The translations under genes were made by a program, and so were the position numbers. Positions 1-5,022 of a stretch of DNA of 5,022 nt are shown here, one piece after another. The DNA is from a bacterium (lineage in GTDB: Bacteria; CBDUZB01; JAGLHV01), in the NCBI GenBank assembly GCA_023132075.1, contig JAGLYT010000133.1, positions 1-5,022 on the forward strand. Direction: 5' to 3'. Under the pieces are notes generated by a model. That model was not told the DNA's origin. It did no database searches and saw only the letters and a program-made list of their open reading frames with translations. How positions within the stretch are numbered: the first letter of the stretch is position 1; every line of letters starts with the position of its first letter.

Positions 1-1019
1 TTGAAAAAGAATGTTTAAATTATCCTCTTACTCAAAAAATATTACAAAAATTCCCCAAAATCACACCTGAAACTATTTCTAAAGTAAAAAATTTTAAAAC
101 CCAAATCATAAAAAACACTACTTCTCTGGAAAAAGATAAACTTTTTCTCATCAGGCAAAATTATGATATATTAAAACCATGCCCCTGTACAAAAAAAGTC
201 GTGTCCTGCGGATATTATATTTTCAATTTAGGTTTTGGCTGTCCCTACGACTGCACTTATTGCTACCTTCAGCATTATACTAATTTCCCCGGGATACTTA
301 TGCCGGTAAATATAGAAGAAATTTTGAGTAAATTAAAACCACTATTGCATCAAACAAAAATAATTAAAAGAAGGATTGGTACCGGGGAATTTACTGATTC
401 CCTCGCCCTTGACGATATTACTGAATACTCAAAATATATAATTCCTTTTTTTAACCAAACAGAATATATTCTGGAATTCAAAACAAAAAGCACTAATATT
501 GCTAATATTTTGAAGTTTAAACCTACGCCGCATATTGTAATCTCCTGGTCTATAAATCCTCAAAAGATAATAGATTCCGAAGAACATTTTACCCCATCAC
601 TGGAAGAAAGGCTCAAATCTGCAAAAAATTTGACTGAAGCAGGATTTAGAGTAGGTTTTCATTTTGACCCGGTAATTTACTATGACACATGGGAAAAGGA
701 CTATCAGAATGTTATTGAAAAAATGTATTACTATGCAGAAAAAAATATTGCATGGATAAGCATCGGCAGCTTAAGGTTTCATCGAACACTTAAACCGATA
801 ATTGAAAACAGATTTACAAACAGTAAGATTCTTGATGGTGAATTACTCGTCCATCCTAAGGACAAAAAGATGCGTTATCCGGACTTTATGCGAAAAGAAA
901 TTTATGTGAAAATGCTGACATGGATAAAAAAATACGATAAAAATGCTGTTGTGTACCTATGTATGGAGTACCCGAATATCTGGAAAGAACTAAATTTAAA
1001 AGTACCGGATTTTTCGTAA
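1..1019 (+). CDS. Radical SAM protein, spore photoproduct lyase (SPL)-like family, 5' partial
   Basis: The reading frame is open from base 3 to the TAA at 1017-1019 and has no in-frame ATG before the conserved core, so the start lies left of the window. About 338 codons are visible. A GTG at 201 is not the start, because SPL-like sequence (ECLNYPLTQKIL) is already present from residue 4. The radical SAM cluster motif CPYDCTYCYLQ (C80, C84, C87 of the visible part) should bind a 4Fe-4S cluster and S-adenosylmethionine. Further SPL-family blocks are VNIEEIL, SINPQKII, EERLKSAKNLTEAGFRVGFH, DTWEKDYQNVIEKM and a RYPDFMRKEIY block near the C-terminus. Three more cysteines (C60, C62, C69) lie just before the cluster, which I recall as common in non-spore SPL homologues. 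By my alignment from memory, the hydrogen-donor cysteine of Bacillus SPL is replaced in GTGEFTDS (E129). Photoproduct repair is therefore unproven; the family call is firm, the substrate unknown. Confidence 0.87.
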   Translation, partial: EKECLNYPLTQKILQKFPKITPETISKVKNFKTQIIKNTTSLEKDKLFLIRQNYDILKPCPCTKKVVSCGYYIFNLGFGCPYDCTYCYLQHYTNFPGILMPVNIEEILSKLKPLLHQTKIIKRRIGTGEFTDSLALDDITEYSKYIIPFFNQTEYILEFKTKSTNIANILKFKPTPHIVISWSINPQKIIDSEEHFTPSLEERLKSAKNLTEAGFRVGFHFDPVIYYDTWEKDYQNVIEKMYYYAEKNIAWISIGSLRFHRTLKPIIENRFTNSKILDGELLVHPKDKKMRYPDFMRKEIYVKMLTWIKKYDKNAVVYLCMEYPNIWKELNLKVPDFS

Positions 1020-1092
1020 AATTTTTATTAGGACAAAATAAATGAAAGAAAAAAAATCAGGATTAAGTCAGAATAAGATAAGCAGAATATAT

Positions 1093-1902
1093 TTACTTGT
1101 TTTTTTCTTTATTAATACCATCAAAAAGTCTTTTGGCTAACTCTTTGTTCTGATCCTTCAATATCTTATATTCATTAAGTGCTTCCCTTCTTCTTCCTAA
1201 TTGCAAATAAACCACCCCAAGATTATAATGTGCATCCATATAATTAGGATTTAAACTCGTTACCTCTTTATATTCCCTTATCGCCTCATCATACAAACCT
1301 TTCTTTAAATAAGCTAAAGCAAGATTATAGTGTGCTTCTATATAATCAGGCTTTATGCTTATTAACTTTTTATATTCCACTATCGCCTCATCATACAACC
1401 CTTTCTTTAAATAAGCTAAGCTAAGATTATAACGAGCCTCTATATGATAAGGATTTAGACTAATCACTTCTTTATATTCCCTTATCTCCTCGTCCCCCAA
1501 GCCTTTTTCCCCATAAATCAACCCAAGATTATAATGCACATCCGTATCATCGGAATTTATCCTTATCGCCGCTTTATATTCAGATATCGTTTCATCATAT
1601 AAACCCTTATCATAATAAATCAGTCCGAGATTGTAATGCGCTCGTGCATTATCAGGATTAATTCTCAACACTTCTTTATATTCCTCTATCGCCTTCTCGG
1701 ATAATCCTTTTTCATAATAAGTAAAGCCAAGCTCATAGTGAGCCTCTGCATCATTGGGATTGTGCTTAATTACTTCTTTCAATTCGTTTATCATTTCATT
1801 ATACAAATCATCTTTTGGGTTTGAACAACTACATAAAACCCATAGTATAACTAAAACTATTCTCAAAACATGTTTTTTGCTGCTTATTTTAAGAAAATTC
1901 AT
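1093..1902 (-). CDS. TPR-repeat lipoprotein
   Basis: This encodes 269 aa, probably exported and lipid-anchored. The N-terminus has basic residues (K5, K9, K10, R14), a hydrophobic stretch VLRIVLVILWVL and a lipobox LCS|C, making C26 the likely acylated residue. A half repeat (33-51) precedes six tandem 34-residue TPR units at about 52-85, 86-119, 120-153, 154-187, 188-221 and 222-255, with the consensus AHYNLGLxYxxKGLYDEAIxEYKxxIxxNP. A charged capping tail ends the protein. TPR arrays bind peptides or proteins; no catalytic motif is visible. The ATG at 1902 is chosen because GGAG lies 6 nt upstream and it places the signal peptide at the N-terminus. A TTG at 1983 would add 27 charged residues in front of it. 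The gene lies 244 bp behind the kinase on the same strand and may have its own promoter. Role unknown; a scaffold or adaptor for envelope signalling is one possibility. Confidence 0.87.
   Translation of the reverse strand: MNFLKISSKKHVLRIVLVILWVLCSCSNPKDDLYNEMINELKEVIKHNPNDAEAHYELGFTYYEKGLSEKAIEEYKEVLRINPDNARAHYNLGLIYYDKGLYDETISEYKAAIRINSDDTDVHYNLGLIYGEKGLGDEEIREYKEVISLNPYHIEARYNLSLAYLKKGLYDEAIVEYKKLISIKPDYIEAHYNLALAYLKKGLYDEAIREYKEVTSLNPNYMDAHYNLGVVYLQLGRRREALNEYKILKDQNKELAKRLFDGINKEKNK
1138..1749 (-). repeat. Six tandem 102-bp TPR-coding repeats
   Basis: The DNA encoding the six TPR units repeats with exact 102-bp periodicity and no indels. The closest copies are units 5 and 4: the stretch starting near 1268 and the one near 1370 differ at only a few positions over about 50 nt (shared TATCGCCTCATCATACAA and TTTCTTTAAATAAGCTAA). 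This suggests recent duplication or gene conversion. Outer copies are more diverged. Confidence 0.85.
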
Positions 1903-1908
1903 TTTTTT

Positions 1909-1912
1909 CTCC
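1909..1912 (-). promoter_or_regulatory. Shine-Dalgarno GGAG deciding the TPR lipoprotein start
   Basis: On the minus strand the sequence reads AAAAAAGGAGAAAAAAATG, a GGAG core 6 nt before the ATG at 1902-1900. It is the strongest ribosome-binding signal in the window, and it supports the internal ATG over the in-frame TTG at 1983. Confidence 0.75.
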
Positions 1913-2015
1913 TTTTTTAATAGGAACACACACCATTTATTTTCTGCTCCCCTTTTTTTCTCCTCTTCTGAAATAAGGGACAATTTTTATATTTTTATCC
2001 TGCCTTCTCTTTTTA

Positions 2016-2043
2016 ACTATAGCACAAAAATCAAAAAAATAAA
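2016..2043 (-). promoter_or_regulatory. Candidate extended -10 promoter for the TPR lipoprotein gene
   Basis: On the minus strand, TGC-TATAGT (2024-2016) is an extended -10 element matching TATAAT at five of six positions. A poor -35 candidate, TTTATT (2043-2038), lies 16 nt upstream. Transcription would start near 2008 and leave a leader of about 105 nt before the ATG at 1902. The surrounding DNA is so AT-rich that chance matches are likely, so this is tentative. Confidence 0.3.
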
Positions 2044-2146
2044 GACAAAATATACTGGGTAAAATTATGCATAAGAGAGAAAAAAATATTCCGGCTTTAT
2101 AAAACACATCTCTTTCATCTTTTTTTTAACATTTATATAACTTTAT

Positions 2147-3349
2147 CTATATTAAAATTTTCCAGGGAGCCTGGATAGTAATACGAGAAGTATTTAGGAA
2201 ATTTTTTTCATAATGGAAAAAAACCCATTCACCCAAAGATAATACCCACTCTTTTTGTATCTTAAAGGTAATACCAAAATAATTAAAGATAACTTCCAAC
2301 TCGGCAAAAAGAATAAAGAATAATAACGCTGTTATAAAAAATCTTAAATGCGGTTTATTTCTTATCTGAAAAAAAGCTTTAAGCTTTTCTATTCTTTTCT
2401 TTTTTTCCTTCTTTTTTATTTTTTCTTTTTTTTCTTTTTTTTCTTTCTTTTCCAGTTCTTCTACTAAAACAGTTTTTTGGTCATATAAAGGGGTTGAATT
2501 TTCCACGAATTTTCGTAAAACCGAAGGATGATCCAAAGGCAATTTCCGAATATATTTTTCTAATTTTCTTTTAATTTGCCCCATACTCTGAAAACGCTTA
2601 TTCGGGTTTTTTCTCAAACATTTTTTTATTATTCGTCCTACCCCCCAGGGAACTAAGGGATTAATTTTTCTTACCGAAACGGGCTTTTGGTTAATTATCT
2701 TTTCAGTCACTTCTCCCTGTTCGTCTTTTTTAAACGGTTTCTTCCCGCACAAAAGTTCATACATCACTATGCCCAAAGAAAAAATATCCGAACGATTATC
2801 TATTTTATTCCCTATTGCCTGCTCCGGAGACATATAGGAATAAGTACCGATAACCACTCCCATATTAGTCAGATTTTTTTCTACAACATGAGCAATACCA
2901 AAATCCAGAATTTTCAACCTTCCTTCTTCGGAAATCATTATATTAGCAGGTTTTAAATCCCTGTGAACAATTCCCTGATTATGGGCATATTCCAGGGCTT
3001 TCACTATTTCATAAAAAACAATTAACCCTTCCTGTCCCGGAAAAGAAAAAGTTTGACGAAGGATTTCCTTGAGGGTTTTACCGGAAACATATTCCATCAC
3101 AATATAGTAAGAATTACCTTTTTTCCAATAATCATAAATATGAATAATAGAATCATAACGGAGGGAAGAAATTATTTTTGCTTCCTGTTCAAAACGGGCA
3201 ACCAGTTTTTTATGCAGAGAAAATTCCCGCATTAACTGCTTAATAACAACCTGTCTTTCCAGGTTCTTTTGCACTGCTAAATAAATATTAGCTGCACTAC
3301 CTGTACTAAGTTGTTTAATTATTTTATATTTTCCTAATTCTTTAAGCAT
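2147..3349 (-). CDS. Hanks-type Ser/Thr protein kinase with C-terminal membrane segment
   Basis: This 400-aa protein transfers phosphate from ATP to Ser/Thr of target proteins. The kinase domain spans about 8-265: nucleotide loop LSTGSAANIYLA (15-25, first Gly replaced by S15), ATP lysine K37, helix-C E56, catalytic loop HRDLKPAN with D131 and N136, metal-binding DFG D149, a short activation loop with T161 and T169, SPE motif E176, and DIFSLG with D188. All catalytic residues are present, so it should be active. A Lys/Glu-rich linker (about 297-324) leads to a hydrophobic segment (about 336-362, interrupted by E350 and E352), then about 38 aromatic-rich residues. The kinase domain should be cytoplasmic. 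No PASTA domain is visible, unlike PrkC/PknB. It starts 7 nt after the phosphatase stop. The nearest purine-rich site (GAGGA) is about 17 nt upstream, so translational coupling is likely. The stop is TAG at 2149-2147. Confidence 0.95.
   Translation of the reverse strand: MLKELGKYKIIKQLSTGSAANIYLAVQKNLERQVVIKQLMREFSLHKKLVARFEQEAKIISSLRYDSIIHIYDYWKKGNSYYIVMEYVSGKTLKEILRQTFSFPGQEGLIVFYEIVKALEYAHNQGIVHRDLKPANIMISEEGRLKILDFGIAHVVEKNLTNMGVVIGTYSYMSPEQAIGNKIDNRSDIFSLGIVMYELLCGKKPFKKDEQGEVTEKIINQKPVSVRKINPLVPWGVGRIIKKCLRKNPNKRFQSMGQIKRKLEKYIRKLPLDHPSVLRKFVENSTPLYDQKTVLVEELEKKEKKEKKEKIKKKEKKKRIEKLKAFFQIRNKPHLRFFITALLFFILFAELEVIFNYFGITFKIQKEWVLSLGEWVFFHYEKNFLNTSRITIQAPWKILI
2392..2453 (-). repeat. Homopurine tract in the kinase linker, with two A8 runs
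   Basis: The coding strand is purine at all but one of 62 positions (the exception is the T complementary to base 2418). It encodes the Lys/Glu linker of the kinase and contains two consecutive GAAAAAAAAG runs. Such tracts are prone to polymerase slippage and can form unusual DNA structures. The tract lies between the kinase domain and the membrane segment. Confidence 0.85.
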
Positions 3350-3356
3350 TTTTGGA

Positions 3357-4130
3357 TTAATTTTCTTCCTCTACTCTAAAAAGAAGTAAAGTTATATTGT
3401 CTTTGCCTCCTTTTTTATTAGCAACAGAAACAAGATTCTTCCCTACGGTTTCTAAATCTTTTTCCCCGAGAGAAAGAAGTTCCCCAAATAATTCGTCATC
3501 TTCTACCATCTGGTATAAACCATCACTACAAAGCAAATAAATATCTCCTTTAGTGATTTGCTGGGAAAAGACATCGGGTTTAATTCTTTTATTGGGACCA
3601 AGAGAACGGGTAATTACATTCTTTTTTTGATGTTGTCGGGCACCTTTAGCATCAAGTCGTCCTTCTTTAATCATCTGCTGTACTAAAGTATGGTCTTCCG
3701 AGAGTTGAACAACATTTCCCTGACGAATTCTATATAATCTGGAATCCCCGACATGTCCTACATAAAGCTTCCCTTCATAAGGAATTGCTACGGTAAAAGT
3801 AGTTCCCATTCCTTTTTTTGAAGTTTCCTTTAAACCATATTGATATACTGCAGTATTAGCTTGTTCAATTGCATATTTAATAATTGCAGAAAAAAAATCC
3901 TCTTCTTCTTTTAATTCAAAAGGAACAGTAATCTCTTTATCTTCCAAAAAAGGAGAAATTTTTGCCACAAATATCTCCCCTGCCATCCTACTTGCTACTT
4001 CTCCGCCTTCTCTTCCTCCCATTCCGTCAGCAACCAAATATACTTGCTTTTCCTTATCACAAATATAAAAATCCTCATTTAAAGAACGTCTCTTTCCCAA
4101 ATCAGTAATGCTAAAAACAGAAATTTTCAT
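3357..4130 (-). CDS. PP2C-type (PPM) Ser/Thr protein phosphatase
   Basis: This 257-aa protein is the usual length for bacterial PrpC/Stp phosphatases and consists of a single catalytic domain. It removes phosphate from Ser/Thr using Mn or Mg. The PPM motifs appear in order: RSLNED with D20, VADGMGG with D35 and G36 (the central metal-bridging Asp), GMGTTFTVA (107-115), VGHVGDSRLYR with D129 (third-metal position), LSEDHT (143-148), NVITRSLG (171-178), LLCSDGL with D203, and GKDNITLLL with D244. All expected metal ligands are present. No signal peptide or membrane segment is seen, so it is cytosolic. The ATG at 4130 gives a complete N-terminus; AAGGA lies about 12 nt upstream, a slightly long spacing. 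It sits 7 nt before the kinase gene, in the order known from prpC-prkC, and is almost certainly co-transcribed as the kinase's antagonist. Confidence 0.96.
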   Translation of the reverse strand: MKISVFSITDLGKRRSLNEDFYICDKEKQVYLVADGMGGREGGEVASRMAGEIFVAKISPFLEDKEITVPFELKEEEDFFSAIIKYAIEQANTAVYQYGLKETSKKGMGTTFTVAIPYEGKLYVGHVGDSRLYRIRQGNVVQLSEDHTLVQQMIKEGRLDAKGARQHQKKNVITRSLGPNKRIKPDVFSQQITKGDIYLLCSDGLYQMVEDDELFGELLSLGEKDLETVGKNLVSVANKKGGKDNITLLLFRVEEEN

Positions 4131-4194
4131 TCTTTTTATTTTTCCTTTTTAAAAGCAAAAAAGACCGGTTCTTCCATAAACAATATGTATCCGA

Positions 4195-4219
4195 AATGCA
4201 TCGTCCGTAACGATGCATT
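4195..4219. repeat. Perfect 10-bp inverted repeat with 5-nt loop
   Basis: AATGCATCGT and ACGATGCATT flank the loop CCGTA. It lies 95 bp past the propeller stop codon and about 65 bp upstream of the phosphatase ATG. Neither strand continues into a T-run, so it is not a standard intrinsic terminator. It could be an operator for the phosphatase-kinase operon, a Rho-related 3'-end stabiliser, or one copy of a dispersed palindromic element. The rest of the 4131-4314 gap holds no convincing promoter or small gene. Confidence 0.7.
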
Positions 4220-4314
4220 CATTGCTCCCTGAATTTAACAGGCAAGAACGTTTAATTCTCTCCAATAGCACACTGTTCTTTGCTAACCTATTTTCAGAAT
4301 ACTATATTTTCTGC

Positions 4315-5022
4315 TTATTTCGCCCGGGCAGTGTGTAAACTATTACCACCCAAAACACCCCAGATAATTTCTTTCTCTTTGCATCCTGCATTTGACTCTA
4401 CAACTATAATTTTACCATCCAGAGTACCGACAACCAAATCAGCCATTCCATTAGCGTTTACATCAGCAATTACTAAAGGAGCCCCTACAGGAGAATGAAT
4501 ATCAAATTGACATAATAAATGCCCGTCTTTTCCGCTAACCAAATAAATAATCCCCTTCCGTGAAACAATAGCTACATCAAGACCTCTATCACCATTAAAA
4601 TCAAAAAGTGCGGCAGAAAACGGAATTTCTTCTCCCATATTAAAATCCCAGAGATATTTTTTACCTTCGGTTATTCCATTCACGGCATAAACATGCCCTT
4701 TATCCGAACCACATACAACATCCAGAACCCCATCATTATTAATGTCTCCTAAAACGGGAGCAACGGGCAATAATGTTTCATCTGTTAATAACACAGGACT
4801 TTCCCACTCCCAAATAATGGCACCTGTTTTTCCACTAAGCGAAACCACTCCTTTGGAAAAAACAACAACGACATCTTCAATCTCATCATCATCAATTTTT
4901 CCTATAGCAGTTGAGGATGGATTCCCTACCCGATGAAAAAGCCACAGTTTTTTACCATCCATTCCGGATAAAGCATAAAGATTGTCTTTCGCCCCAACAA
5001 TTACATCAAGAACACCATCACT
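4315..5022 (-). CDS. FG-GAP/PQQ-like beta-propeller repeat protein, 5' partial
   Basis: The frame is open to the right window edge; 235 C-terminal residues are visible, ending at TAA (4317-4315). The ATG at 4962 is internal, because repeat sequence (SDGVLDVIVGAKDNLYAL) continues upstream of it. Five repeats of about 44-51 residues are seen, each with a calcium-loop-like acidic motif followed by a DGxxxW-type strand. The loops are SDGVLD (1-6, cut by the edge), KIDDDEIED (42-50), DINNDGVLD (93-101), DFNGDRGLD (141-149) and DVNANGMAD (187-195). Only 93-101 is fully canonical. The C-terminus WGVLGGNSLHTA resembles the W-G-x-HT ending I associate with PQQ-like propellers. Such proteins usually act outside the cytoplasm in ligand or protein binding, but the N-terminus that would show a signal peptide, membrane anchor or fused domain is missing. 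The gene lies upstream of the phosphatase-kinase pair on the same strand; a shared transcript is possible but the 184-bp gap argues for caution. Confidence 0.85.
   Translation of the reverse strand, partial: SDGVLDVIVGAKDNLYALSGMDGKKLWLFHRVGNPSSTAIGKIDDDEIEDVVVVFSKGVVSLSGKTGAIIWEWESPVLLTDETLLPVAPVLGDINNDGVLDVVCGSDKGHVYAVNGITEGKKYLWDFNMGEEIPFSAALFDFNGDRGLDVAIVSRKGIIYLVSGKDGHLLCQFDIHSPVGAPLVIADVNANGMADLVVGTLDGKIIVVESNAGCKEKEIIWGVLGGNSLHTARAK

Noticed and set aside
201-203. GTG as the start of the SPL-like gene
   Set aside because: SPL-family sequence continues in frame upstream to the window edge (ECLNYPLTQKIL at residues 4-15), so this codon is internal.
1981-1983. TTG as the start of the TPR gene
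   Set aside because: It lacks a good ribosome-binding site and would put 27 charged residues before the lipoprotein signal; the ATG at 1902 has GGAG 6 nt upstream.
1754-2062. Plus-strand open frame antisense to the 5' end of the TPR gene
   Set aside because: It is low-complexity Phe/Ser-rich sequence from the complement of A-rich DNA, overlapping the signal peptide of a well-supported gene.
2072-2114. AAGAGA/TCTCTT pairing as a terminator after the kinase gene
   Set aside because: Six AT-rich pairs around a loop of about 30 nt are too weak.
2687-3235. Two plus-strand open frames inside the kinase gene
   Set aside because: They lie antisense to conserved kinase motifs and have no recognisable domain.
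4154-4176. Minus-strand AAGA-ACCGG-TCTT followed by T-rich sequence as an intrinsic terminator
   Set aside because: The stem has only four Watson-Crick pairs plus wobbles; it falls within 50 nt of the phosphatase start, and the T-richness is typical of the whole window.
4266-4285. TAGCA...TGCTA inverted repeat past the propeller stop
   Set aside because: Five-bp arms with a 10-nt loop and no U-tract are expected by chance in this composition.
4131-4314. Promoter for the phosphatase-kinase operon
   Set aside because: TGTTAAATT and CATATT were considered as -10 elements, but neither has an acceptable -35 partner, so no call is made.
4280-4936. Plus-strand open frames opposite the propeller gene
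   Set aside because: They are Ser/Thr/Pro-rich shadows of the repeat-coding strand with no family resemblance.

Overview
This is an AT-rich bacterial window (roughly one third G+C by eye) with standard-code genes, short intergenic gaps and A-rich purine Shine-Dalgarno regions. Nothing in it fixes the taxon. An SPL-family radical SAM protein, a Hanks kinase/PP2C pair, a TPR lipoprotein and an FG-GAP propeller together would suit an environmental bacterium of a poorly cultured lineage, but that is only an impression. I see no tRNA, rRNA, CRISPR array, transposase or phage gene.

Layout: (1) Positions 1-1019, plus strand, hold the 3' part of a radical SAM gene of the spore photoproduct lyase (SPL) superfamily. 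Its reading frame is open to the left window edge. (2) A 73-bp convergent gap (1020-1092) follows, with no obvious terminator. (3) Everything to the right is on the minus strand. In transcription order it reads: the 3' part of an FG-GAP/PQQ-like beta-propeller gene (5022-4315), a 184-bp gap with a perfect 25-bp hairpin (4195-4219), a PP2C-type protein phosphatase (4130-3357), a Hanks-type Ser/Thr kinase with a C-terminal membrane segment (3349-2147, 7 nt behind the phosphatase), a 244-bp gap with a candidate promoter, and a six-repeat TPR lipoprotein (1902-1093).

How the genes may work together: the phosphatase and kinase are a classic antagonistic pair and very probably one transcript, like prpC-prkC or stp-pknB. 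Unlike those kinases, this one has no PASTA domains, and only about 40 residues follow its single predicted membrane helix. The exported-looking TPR lipoprotein downstream and the propeller upstream could supply sensing or protein-interaction surfaces for the pair. That link rests on proximity and strand alone. The SPL-like gene is on the opposite strand and probably unrelated.

Points worth a second look: the SPL homologue has Glu where, by my alignment from memory, true SPL has its hydrogen-donor cysteine. The kinase linker carries two A8 runs where a one-base slip in either direction would give a soluble, truncated kinase. The 25-bp perfect inverted repeat upstream of the phosphatase has no U-tract on either strand. 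I found no clear-cut new system.
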